52,697 bases of DNA from Bradyrhizobium semiaridum (lineage in GTDB: Bacteria > Pseudomonadota > Alphaproteobacteria > Rhizobiales > Xanthobacteraceae). The DNA is taken from assembly GCF_020329505.1 (NCBI RefSeq), contig NZ_JAGKJJ010000033.1, positions 1-52,697 of the forward strand, in the 5' to 3' direction. Position numbers and translations under genes: made by a program. Under the pieces are notes generated by a model. The model ran no database searches. It saw only the letters and a list, made by a program, of their open reading frames with translations, and was not told the origin of the DNA. The first letter of the stretch is position 1. Every line of letters starts with the position of its first letter. Of the stretch, positions 33,394 through 40,540 are shown in pieces.

Positions 33394-34281
33394 TCACTCC
33401 GCCGCTTGCGATGACGGCGGGGCCACGCTCGCGACGCCGTCGGCCTCCGTGGCCGAGATCGTGGTGCGGATCATCAGGCGGCCCTCATGTGCCGGCCACG
33501 GGCGGCCACGGTGCATGGTGGCGCGGTTGTCCCACATCACGACGTCGCCCTGCTTCCACGGATGCAGATAGCTGACGCCGGGCGCGGTCGCGGCTTCGGT
33601 CAACTGCTCGATCAGCGCCTTGCCCGCCTCCGCATCCATGCCCTCGACGCCATAGGCGTGCGAGGCGAGATAGAGCGCGCCACGGCCGTTGACCGGATTG
33701 CGCCACACCATGCGCCAGCACACCGGCGGCAGCGCGTCGACTTCCTCCGACGTCGCGAGCCCGGCGGCGACCTTGCTGCGCGAATGCGCGTAGGAGTGCC
33801 AGGCGAAGGAATTCTCCAGCCGCTTGGCGAGCTCCTTGTCGAGCCGCTCGAAGGCGAGCCGCGTCGAGACGAATTCGGTCTCGCCGCCATGCTCGGGGAT
33901 GATGCGCGCCGACAGGATCGAGGTCAGCGCCGGCGTGCGCTTGAACGAGGAATCGGTGTGCCAGAGCTGGTTCGCCTTGGCGCGCAGCTGCTGGCGGTGA
34001 TCCGATGGCACCACCTTGCCGTCGGGGCCGAAGGTCGAGAGAATGACGAAATGCGAGCCGGTGCCCATCGAGCCGACTTTTGTCACCTCGGGCGGGCCGA
34101 ACCGGCGCGAGAAGGCGAGCTGGATGTCGTCGTTGACGTCCTGGCCGCGGAACACCAGCACCGAATGTTCCTCGAACGCAGCGCGCACCGCCGCATAGGC
34201 GGCGTCGCTCTGGGCGACATCGGCGAGGGTGACGCCGCGCAGTTCGGCGCCGAAACCCGGGGTGAGCGGGATCACGTCCAT
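33394..34281 (-). CDS. TauD/TfdA-type alpha-ketoglutarate dioxygenase
   Basis: A 295-residue Fe(II)/alpha-ketoglutarate dioxygenase. The facial triad is visible: H108 and D110 in LWHTDSSF and H257 in NRATMHRGRPW; R272 in GRLMIRTT should bind the alpha-ketoglutarate carboxylate. The protein opens MDVIPLTPGFGAELRGVTLA, which is typical. ATG 34281 is preferred over TTG 34287 because GGAGGA lies seven bases before the ATG. Family members hydroxylate taurine, alkyl sulfates or 2,4-D-type ethers, releasing an aldehyde or phenol. It follows the acyl-CoA ligase by 97 bp, probably in one operon with it and the alcohol dehydrogenase. Confidence 0.92.
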   Translation of the reverse strand: MDVIPLTPGFGAELRGVTLADVAQSDAAYAAVRAAFEEHSVLVFRGQDVNDDIQLAFSRRFGPPEVTKVGSMGTGSHFVILSTFGPDGKVVPSDHRQQLRAKANQLWHTDSSFKRTPALTSILSARIIPEHGGETEFVSTRLAFERLDKELAKRLENSFAWHSYAHSRSKVAAGLATSEEVDALPPVCWRMVWRNPVNGRGALYLASHAYGVEGMDAEAGKALIEQLTEAATAPGVSYLHPWKQGDVVMWDNRATMHRGRPWPAHEGRLMIRTTISATEADGVASVAPPSSQAAE

Positions 34282-34378
34282 CGGCAAATCCTCCCTTTTT
34301 CTTTCTTGTTGGGCCGAGCCTATGGCAGAGCCGCACCGGCCGCAAATTCGTCGTGCGCGGAGCTGATGCGCGTCTCCA

Positions 34379-35929
34379 TCACACGATGCGCGATGTCTTG
34401 TTGCCCCAGTAGCGGTCGCGCAACAGGCGCTTGTAGAGCTTGCCGGTCGGCAGCCGCGGCAGTTCGGCCTCGAAATCGACCGAGCGCGGCACCTTCTGCC
34501 GCGACAACGATTGCGCGCAGAACGCGATCAGCTCCTCGGCGAGTTCCGGACCGGGCGCAATGCCGTCGGCCGGCTGCACCACCGCCTTCACTTCTTCGCC
34601 GAGATCGGCATTGGGTACGCCGAACACCGCGGCGTCGGCGACCTTGGGGTGGGTGATCAGGAGGTTCTCGCATTCCTGCGGGTAGATGTTCACGCCGCCG
34701 GAAATGATCATGAAGGTGGCGCGGTCGGTGAGATAGAGGAAATTGTCGTCGTCGACATAGCCGACGTCGCCGACCGTGCTCATGCTGCCGTCGGCCGAGC
34801 GCGCTTCGGAGGTCTTGGCCGGATCGTTGAAATATTCGAACGGCGATGCGGTCTTGAACCACACCGTGCCGGGCTGGCCCTTCGGGCAAGGGTTCATGTT
34901 CTCGTCGAGGATGTGCAGGTCGCCGAGTAGCACCCTGCCGACGGTGCCGCGATGCGCCAGCCATTCCTCGCTGTTGCAGGCGGTGAAGCCGAGGCCCTCG
35001 GTGGCGCCGTAATATTCATGGATGATCGGGCCCCACCATTTGATCATGTCGTCCTTGACCAGCGCCGGGCAGGGCGCCGCGGCATGGATCGCGATCTCCA
35101 GCGACGACAGGTCGTAGCGGCTGCGCACCTCCTCGGGCAGCTTCAGCATGCGCGAGAACATGGTCGGCACCAGCTGGGTGTGGGTGATGCCCCATTGCTG
35201 CACGAGCTGCAAATAGCGCTCCGGATCAAAGCTCTCCATGATGACGACAGTACCGCCCATCCGGATGGTGAGATTGACCGCGGCCTGCGGCGCCGAGTGA
35301 TAGAGCGGCGCGGGGGACAGATAGACCATGCCTTCGCGGTAATGCCAGAGCTTGGTCAGGAAATCGAACAGCGGCAGGTTCTGCGAGGGCGGCTGCTCCG
35401 GCAGCGGCCGCAGGATGCCTTTCGGGCGGCCGGTGGTCCCCGACGAATACAGCATTGCGGTGCCGGCAAACTCGTCCGCGATCGGCGTCGACGGCAGGCC
35501 GGCCGTGGCCTGCTCGAGCCCGACGATGCGCTCGCTTTCGCTCGTCCCGTCGACCACGATGCAGAGCTCGACCTGCGGACACTCCTTCAGCGCCTCGCGC
35601 GCGATGTCGAGTTTCAGCTGCGAGGTGATCAGGATCCGCGACTGGCTGTTGGTGAGGATATAGGCGAGCTCGCTTGGGGTGAGGAAGGAATTGACGCAGG
35701 TGAAATAGAGCCCGGAGCGCTCGCCGGCACCGCAGGCCTCGAGGTAGCGGTTGTTGTTCTCCATGAAGATCGAATAGTGGTCGAGCCGCTTCATCCCGCG
35801 CCGGCGGAACAGATGCGCGAGGCGGTTGTTGCGCGCCTCCAGCTCGCGATAGGTGACGATCTCGCCGGTGCCGGCCATGATGAAGGCGGGCTGCAGCGGA
35901 CGCAGATAAGCATGCTTGCCGGTGTACAT
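34379..35929 (-). CDS. AMP-dependent acyl-CoA synthetase
   Basis: A 516-residue adenylate-forming ligase with MLYSSGTTGRPKGILRPL, the substrate-pocket region YYGATEGLGFTACNSEEWL and the C-terminal lysine motif LPRLPTGKLYKR. It belongs to the same superfamily as the ligase at 14940-16481 but is not a close paralogue: pocket sequences differ (YYGATEG against YGMTETS). It activates a carboxylic acid to its CoA ester. It sits between an iron-type alcohol dehydrogenase and a TauD-type dioxygenase on the same strand with gaps of about 100 bp, suggesting that a side-chain oxidised product is converted to an acid and then to a CoA ester. Confidence 0.9.
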   Translation of the reverse strand: MYTGKHAYLRPLQPAFIMAGTGEIVTYRELEARNNRLAHLFRRRGMKRLDHYSIFMENNNRYLEACGAGERSGLYFTCVNSFLTPSELAYILTNSQSRILITSQLKLDIAREALKECPQVELCIVVDGTSESERIVGLEQATAGLPSTPIADEFAGTAMLYSSGTTGRPKGILRPLPEQPPSQNLPLFDFLTKLWHYREGMVYLSPAPLYHSAPQAAVNLTIRMGGTVVIMESFDPERYLQLVQQWGITHTQLVPTMFSRMLKLPEEVRSRYDLSSLEIAIHAAAPCPALVKDDMIKWWGPIIHEYYGATEGLGFTACNSEEWLAHRGTVGRVLLGDLHILDENMNPCPKGQPGTVWFKTASPFEYFNDPAKTSEARSADGSMSTVGDVGYVDDDNFLYLTDRATFMIISGGVNIYPQECENLLITHPKVADAAVFGVPNADLGEEVKAVVQPADGIAPGPELAEELIAFCAQSLSRQKVPRSVDFEAELPRLPTGKLYKRLLRDRYWGNKTSRIV

Positions 35930-36038
35930 CGAGCTTCAGATCCCCCGTTTTGTCATGATGCGACGACGCGCGATCACATCACGGTCTCATCTCCCGTCGA
36001 TCGTTTTGGATAGCGGTTCCCGCGGCCGGAATCATGCG

Positions 36039-37193
36039 TCAGGCCGCTAATTCGAGAATTTCCCGGACCTGTGCCGGATCGTCGATCCGGCGCGGGTTGC
36101 GCGGCACCCAGGGGGTTCGCATCGCTTGCGCCGCGATGCGGTCGAAATGCTCGGGACCGACCTGGACCTCGCGCAGGCTGCCCGGCATGCCGAGTTCGCG
36201 GATGAAGCGGTCGAGCACGTCGCCGGCGTCTTCGCCGGGATGGCCCATCGCGGCTGACACGAGCGCTTGTCGCTCGGCATTGCCGGGCCTGTTCCAGCGC
36301 ATCACCGACGGCAGCATGACGCAGGAGGTGTAGCCGTGCGGCACGTCGAACTCGGCGCCGAGCACGTAGCCGATGCCATGGCTCGCGCCCATCGGCACGC
36401 CCGACGCGAGCGGGCCGGTCGAGAGCCAGGTGCCGATCTGGCAGTCCATCCGCGCGGCGATGTCGTTCGGATTGGCCTTCACCTGCGGCAGGCCGTGGGC
36501 CAGCATCTCGAGTCCCTTGAGTGCCTGCGCGTCGCCATAAGGATGCGCCTCGCGGGAGCAGATGCCCTCGACGCAGTGGTCGACGGCGCGGATGCCGGTC
36601 GACAGGAACAGCCAGGCCGGCGTGTGCACCGAGAGTTCGGGATCGAGGATGGTGGCGCGCGGCATCACCAGCGGATGGCGCAGCATCTCCTTCTGCCGCT
36701 TGGCCTCGTTGGTGACGCCGGCGATCGCGGAGAACTCGCCGCCGGCGATCGTAGTCGGCACGCTGATCTGACGCACGGCCGGCGGCTTCATCTCGGGCGC
36801 GACGCCGCCGCGGGTCCGGATCTCGTCGATGCCGTCCGTGGTGGTGACATTGTTGGCGAGGCAGAGCTGTACCGCCTTGGCGCCGTCGGTGATCGAGCCG
36901 CCGCCGATGGTGACGATCAGGTCGGCGCCGGCGGCACGGGCCTGCGCGGTCGCTGCGATCACCGCGGCGCGCGGCGTATGCGCCGGCATTTGATCGAAGA
37001 TGCCGACACAGCGGCCCTTGAGCGCGTGGCGCACCTTCTCGATCTCGTCGGTCTCGCGATTGAGTGTGCCGGATACCATCAGGAAAGCGCGCTGCGAACC
37101 GAGCCGGTCAAGCTGCTCGACAACGGCCTCACGTGCCGGGCGCCCGAACACGACCTCGTCCATGGTGCCGAATACGACACGTCCCTGATGCAC
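36039..37193 (-). CDS. Iron-containing alcohol dehydrogenase (maleylacetate-reductase-like)
   Basis: A 384-residue group III dehydrogenase. The dinucleotide-binding region is VTIGGGSITDGAKAVQL, followed by the PTTIAGGEFS segment seen in the maleylacetate reductase branch. Metal-site residues are visible in GIRAVDHCVEG, in GASHGIGYVLG and in VPHGYTSCVMLP. GTG 37193 has GGAGGA seven bases upstream. The enzyme would reduce an aldehyde, ketone or maleylacetate with NAD(P)H, or oxidise the matching alcohol. It appears to be the first gene of an operon with the acyl-CoA synthetase and the dioxygenase. Whether it is truly a maleylacetate reductase cannot be settled without a tree. Confidence 0.88.
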   Translation of the reverse strand: MHQGRVVFGTMDEVVFGRPAREAVVEQLDRLGSQRAFLMVSGTLNRETDEIEKVRHALKGRCVGIFDQMPAHTPRAAVIAATAQARAAGADLIVTIGGGSITDGAKAVQLCLANNVTTTDGIDEIRTRGGVAPEMKPPAVRQISVPTTIAGGEFSAIAGVTNEAKRQKEMLRHPLVMPRATILDPELSVHTPAWLFLSTGIRAVDHCVEGICSREAHPYGDAQALKGLEMLAHGLPQVKANPNDIAARMDCQIGTWLSTGPLASGVPMGASHGIGYVLGAEFDVPHGYTSCVMLPSVMRWNRPGNAERQALVSAAMGHPGEDAGDVLDRFIRELGMPGSLREVQVGPEHFDRIAAQAMRTPWVPRNPRRIDDPAQVREILELAA

Positions 37194-37332
37194 GCGCTAT
37201 TCCTCCCTTCTATATGCGGCCATTGCCGGCGGGCTTTGAGGGCAGGTTAGCGGAGGAAAGCGGGGGCGTCATCAGGGGACGGGCAATGCCTCCAAGCTCG
37301 GACCGGCTGCCGCGCATGCGGCGCTGCCCGAA

Positions 37333-37400
37333 CCGTCATCCCGAGGCGATCGACGGCCATGAGCCGGGCCGATTCATCCTTCGAGGCTCGCAAGTGCCCG
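37333..37400. repeat. Degenerate family B repeat
   Basis: ACCGTCATCCCGAGG, GATTCATCCTTCGAGGCTCG and CCCGCACCTCAGAG match parts of the family B elements at 6329 and 33245 but the left half is eroded. It directly abuts the family F repeat. Confidence 0.65.
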
Positions 37401-37565
37401 CACCTCAGAGGGGGTGATGCTTTGTCCTCACCCACCGCTGTCATCGCCCGGCCTGTGCGCAATTGCGCACATGAACCGGGCGATTCCAGTACGCCGCGGC
37501 TATCGGCTCAATAACGACTGCCTCTGGAATACTGGATCGCCGGTCAAGCCGGGCGATAACAGTGT
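37400..37565. repeat. Dispersed repeat, family F, copy 2 (inverted relative to copy 1)
   Basis: Reverse complement of 13186-13349 at high identity, including TATCGGCTCAATAACGACTG and the palindrome GTGCGCAATTGCGCAC (37455-37470). Copy 1 and copy 2 face each other and enclose about 24 kb. With the degenerate family B copy it takes up most of the 560-bp gap from 37194 to 37753; bases 37566-37753 show no gene and should hold the promoter of the DUF6916 gene. Confidence 0.9.
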
Positions 37566-37753
37566 GGTTGGGGGCGCAGCTTCGCGCTCTCGCGACATGA
37601 TTTGTCCGAGCTTCTCCTGCAACCGGATCAATCTGACGTTCCCGACGGAAGTCCTCGTCATTCCGCCTCGCGCGGAGCCTGTCATCGTCCGTGCATGCCA
37701 TTCGCGCTTTGCATCGCCGCGTGTTACATCTCGGCGGCAAACGGGGGCATGGC

Positions 37754-38056
37754 ATGACATCATCGGTGGATCTCGCAAAGCTGCATATCGACGACTTCGC
37801 CGCGCACAAGGACGCCGTCTTTGAGGTGCAGGTGGCGGACGGCGTCGTGCCGCTGACGCTCGTCAAAGTCGAACCGGCCGGCAACAGCGGCCGGCCCGGC
37901 GGGGCGTTCTCGCTGCTGTTCACGGTGGCGAAGGGGCGCCCGCTGCAGCAGGAGATCCATGCGGTGCGGCATCCGGCGCTGGGCGTGATGGATATCTTCC
38001 TGGTGCCGATCGGGCCGCTGAACGGCGGCGACGGCTACCAGGCGATCTTCACGTGA
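37754..38056 (+). CDS. DUF6916-type small protein
   Basis: A 100-residue protein whose centre and C-terminus (FSLLFTVAKGRPLQQEIHAV, HPALGVMDIFLVPIGP and GDGYQAIF) match my memory of DUF6916 proteins, which are small beta-rich proteins commonly encoded next to phage tail-collar genes. ATG 37754 starts MTSSVDLAKLHIDDFAAHKD. It has no signal peptide or membrane segment. The gene converges on the GNAT gene and overlaps its end by 8 bp. Three tail-collar genes follow on the opposite strand, which supports a joint role. Its biochemical function is unknown. Confidence 0.75.
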   Translation: MTSSVDLAKLHIDDFAAHKDAVFEVQVADGVVPLTLVKVEPAGNSGRPGGAFSLLFTVAKGRPLQQEIHAVRHPALGVMDIFLVPIGPLNGGDGYQAIFT

Positions 38057-38606
38057 GCGTCGTGCCCTGCACGGGGCCGCGCCAGCGCATCAGGTCGTTG
38101 ACGCCCTTGTCCTCCTCGGTGAGGAAACCGAGCCGGCGGTAGAGCCGCATCGCCGGATTGAACTTCTCGACGTGAACCGACACGCTCTTGCCGGCCGCGG
38201 CGGCCTCGTCGAGCAGGTCGCGCATCAGCGCGCCGCCGAGCCCCGATCCGCGATGCTCCGGCAGGAAGGCGATATCGATGATGCGATGCTCGCGCGGCCA
38301 GCGCTCGATATAGAGACGGCCGATGTCCGCTCCGGCGCGCACCGTTACCAGCCAATCGGCGGCCGGATAATATTGCTGGTAATGGGCGTGCTGCGCCATG
38401 AACTGCATGGCCAGGAACGTCGCCTTCTGCTCCTCGCTCCAGGGTGCGGCTGCCAACTCCTCGGTGCGGGTCGAGGCATAGAGCCGCGCGAGGAAAGGCA
38501 GGTCGGAATCGGCAATGCGGCGAAAGGTCAAGCCTGCATCCGCGGCGCGCTGCCATCCGAAGGCAGCGGGCGCCGCGGGGCCGTTTGCGGAAGCGTCGAG
38601 TGTCAA
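38049..38606 (-). CDS. GNAT-family N-acetyltransferase
   Basis: A 185-residue GNAT protein. The acetyl-CoA binding motif A is FLPEHRGSGLGGALMRDLLD (about residues 113-132), followed by VSVHVEKFNPAMRLYRRLGF, the usual motif B with its tyrosine. The start is probably TTG 38606, eight bases after the last tail-collar stop, so it is cotranscribed with the three tail-collar genes. Position in that operon suggests that it acetylates one of the operon products, perhaps a lysine or N-terminus of a collar protein, but that is inference only. Its last codons overlap the convergent DUF6916 gene. Confidence 0.88.
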   Translation of the reverse strand: MTLDASANGPAAPAAFGWQRAADAGLTFRRIADSDLPFLARLYASTRTEELAAAPWSEEQKATFLAMQFMAQHAHYQQYYPAADWLVTVRAGADIGRLYIERWPREHRIIDIAFLPEHRGSGLGGALMRDLLDEAAAAGKSVSVHVEKFNPAMRLYRRLGFLTEEDKGVNDLMRWRGPVQGTTLT

Positions 38607-38613
38607 ACGGACC

Positions 38614-39141
38614 TCAGGGCCGCTGCGGGAAGACGCCCTGCAACGCGATGCAGAAATTCAAGGTGAGATAGGGCTGCATGTTGTTATGGGGCAGGCTACC
38701 GCCGGCGGTCGTGAGCGCGCTGACGCTCATCGCGGCCAGATTGGTCGAGGTGGCGGTCTGGAACAGCTTTCCGTTCATCGACGTTGCCAGCGTGATGTTC
38801 GTCGTCAACGTGCCCTGGGTGCCATTCTCGACAGTTGCGAACATCTGGTGGGTGTGATTCGGGATCTCGGTTTGCAGCAGCGTCACGTTGTCGGAGCCGC
38901 CACTCTGGCCGAGATCATAGAGCGATAGCCCGGGACCCTGGCCAGGCTGCATCGGTGCACTGCCCTGCATGTTGGGCAGCCCGAAGGTCGACTTGCCGTC
39001 GCCGCCATAGGTGGTGCCGAGCAGCGAGAACAGCGCCGTGTTCTGCGAGATCGGCAGGAGCTGCCCATCGCAGAATGCCCAGCCCTTGGGCGGAAAGTTG
39101 AAACCGAAGATGCGAATCTCAGCAACGAATGGATCTGCCAT
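38614..39141 (-). CDS. Phage tail-collar (MdpB-like) protein 1
   Basis: A 175-residue protein with an N-terminal tail-collar domain (PF07484 type): FGFNFPPKGWAFCDGQLLPI, then ALFSLLGTTYGGDGKSTFGL. The middle holds a His-rich turn (EIPNHTHQMF) and a variable Thr/Asn-rich part; the end is SLPHNNMQPYLTLNFCIALQ. No signal peptide is present. Such proteins occur outside phages in many soil bacteria and cyanobacteria (microcystin-dependent protein MdpB). It is the third of three tandem paralogues transcribed towards the GNAT gene, 12 bp after the second. Trimeric extracellular assembly, as in phage fibres, is an inference. Confidence 0.9.
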   Translation of the reverse strand: MADPFVAEIRIFGFNFPPKGWAFCDGQLLPISQNTALFSLLGTTYGGDGKSTFGLPNMQGSAPMQPGQGPGLSLYDLGQSGGSDNVTLLQTEIPNHTHQMFATVENGTQGTLTTNITLATSMNGKLFQTATSTNLAAMSVSALTTAGGSLPHNNMQPYLTLNFCIALQGVFPQRP

Positions 39142-39153
39142 AGTCTCGCGCTC

Positions 39154-39675
39154 CTAGGTCTGGCTCGGGAAAATGCCGAACAGCGAAATGATGAAGTTGA
39201 CGCAGAGGAACGGCTGTAGATTGGTGTGCGGCTGACTTCCGCCGACAAACGAGACCGAGGAGACGGCCATGGGGGCGTTTGCGGTCTCCGCCGCGTACGG
39301 TTGTATCAAGGTCGACGAGGCAAGCACGTTGTTCGATGGAGCCGCCTGCGTGCCGTTATTCTTCGAACCAATCAATAAATGCGAATGCTGCGGCATCTGC
39401 AACGTCGAGATGGTGACCTCTTCGACACCACCATTCTGCCCGATCTGATAGGTCGTGCCGGTGCCGGTGTTGGTGCCCATGTGGAGCGGCAGACGGCCGC
39501 GAAGGTCGGGCAACTGGAAGGTCTCTTGGCCGTCGCCGCCATAGGTCGTGCCGATCAATTGAAACAGCACGTCGTTCTCGGAAATCGGCAGCAGGCTGCC
39601 ATCGCAGAACAGCCATCCGTTCGGCGCGAAATTGCCGCCGAACATGCGGATTTCGCCTACATAGGGTTGTGCCAT
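39154..39675 (-). CDS. Phage tail-collar (MdpB-like) protein 2
   Basis: A 173-residue paralogue: FGGNFAPNGWLFCDGSLLPI, DVLFQLIGTTYGGDGQETFQ, LQMPQHSHLLIG and an end with SQPHTNLQPFLCVNFIISLF. It is the most diverged of the three in the collar domain (NGWLFC for KGWAxC) and has its own variable middle. It lies between the other two, 11-12 bp from each, with no separate promoter visible. Function as for a collar or adhesive exoprotein is inferred from the family. Confidence 0.9.
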   Translation of the reverse strand: MAQPYVGEIRMFGGNFAPNGWLFCDGSLLPISENDVLFQLIGTTYGGDGQETFQLPDLRGRLPLHMGTNTGTGTTYQIGQNGGVEEVTISTLQMPQHSHLLIGSKNNGTQAAPSNNVLASSTLIQPYAAETANAPMAVSSVSFVGGSQPHTNLQPFLCVNFIISLFGIFPSQT

Positions 39676-39686
39676 GGAGCTTGTCC

Positions 39687-40199
39687 TCAGGTCTGCGACG
39701 GGAAAATGCCCTGCAGGGCGATGCTGAAGTTGATGGTCAGGAAAGGCTGCATGTTCTGATGCGGCTGGCTGCCGCCGACATTGCCAATCGAACCCGTATT
39801 CAAATTGGTCGCGTTGTTCGGCGGACCGTATGCGTTGCCGGGATCCGGCGCCAGAACGTTACCAACATTGCTGAAATTGGGATTGGGTGAATTTCCCTGT
39901 ACGGTCGAGCCGCTCAGGGTATGAAAGTGGTCCGGCATCTCGCTGATCGTGAGCGTGTGCGACTCCTGGCCGGCGTGCTCGCCAAGGGTGTGGCCCGCAC
40001 CGATGTGGAGGGGCACCCTGCCGCGCAGATCGGGAAGCGCAAAATTGACCCGTCCATCGCCGCCATAGGTGGTGCCGAGCAGCGAGAACAGTGCCTGGTT
40101 TTGATTGATCGGAAGCAACTGACCATTGCAAAGCGCCCAACCCTTGGGCGGGAAGTTGAACGACATCATGCGGATTTCCGCGATAAACGGTTCGGCCAT
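39687..40199 (-). CDS. Phage tail-collar (MdpB-like) protein 3
   Basis: A 170-residue paralogue and the first gene of the operon: MSFNFPPKGWALCNGQLLPI, ALFSLLGTTYGGDGRVNFAL, EMPDHFHTLSG and the end QPHQNMQPFLTINFSIALQG. ATG 40199 has GGAGGA a few bases upstream; the extra frame to 40274 is leader. It is nearest to protein 1 in the collar domain. All three keep C-terminal PHxNxQPxLxxNFxIxLxGxFP, which looks like an assembly or recognition tag. Confidence 0.92.
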   Translation of the reverse strand: MAEPFIAEIRMMSFNFPPKGWALCNGQLLPINQNQALFSLLGTTYGGDGRVNFALPDLRGRVPLHIGAGHTLGEHAGQESHTLTISEMPDHFHTLSGSTVQGNSPNPNFSNVGNVLAPDPGNAYGPPNNATNLNTGSIGNVGGSQPHQNMQPFLTINFSIALQGIFPSQT

Positions 40200-40272
40200 G
40201 GGTCCTCCGCCAATTACTTCAAAATGATTTGCACACAATGCAAGACGATGACATCGCGTCACCAGCGTCTGC

Positions 40273-40300
40273 ACGATAGCGTGTTTTCCTGGGAGTGCAA
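40273..40300 (-). promoter_or_regulatory. Candidate sigma70-type promoter of the tail-collar operon
   Basis: On the minus strand TTGCAC (40300-40295) and TATCGT (40278-40273) are 16 bp apart. It would give a leader of about 65 bases before the first collar gene. Assignment rests on consensus only. Confidence 0.35.
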
Positions 40301-40489
40301 CCTCAACGATTGTCGGCGACTCTCAATTTATTTGTTCAATCTCTCGTTGTTGGACGTTGCGGGCGATGTCTGCACGGACACGTTGAGCGGGGGCAGTCGT
40401 CTTGATTCGGATACGTCCGATGCGCGGCAACGCTTATTCAAATTGTCTTCATCGACGGTTGCGACGTTTCCATCGCATGGAAATGAAGA

Positions 40490-40515
40490 CGCCCGCCGAA
40501 CTATGTCGGCGAGCG
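40490..40515 (-). terminator. Terminator-like hairpin after the giant gene
   Basis: On the minus strand CGCTCGCCGA pairs with TCGGCGGGCG (one G-T type mismatch) around a 6-base loop, followed by TCTTCATTTCC. It begins 25 bases after the stop at 40541. The T content is modest, so strength is uncertain. Confidence 0.5.
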
Positions 40516-40540
40516 CCTGCTGTGTGCGTATAACGCCTGA

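Larger units (their letters stand above)
40200..40540. other. AT-richer spacer between tail-collar operon and giant gene
   Basis: This 341-bp gap is clearly lower in GC than its surroundings and has no gene. It holds the terminator-like hairpin of the giant gene at 40490-40515 and a candidate promoter for the tail-collar operon at 40273-40300. The middle (40300-40480) shows nothing further. Confidence 0.6.

Noticed and set aside
38614..40199. Prophage or tailocin interpretation of the tail-collar genes
   Set aside because: No sheath, tube, baseplate, capsid, lysis, integrase or phage regulator gene is present; collar proteins alone occur outside phages.
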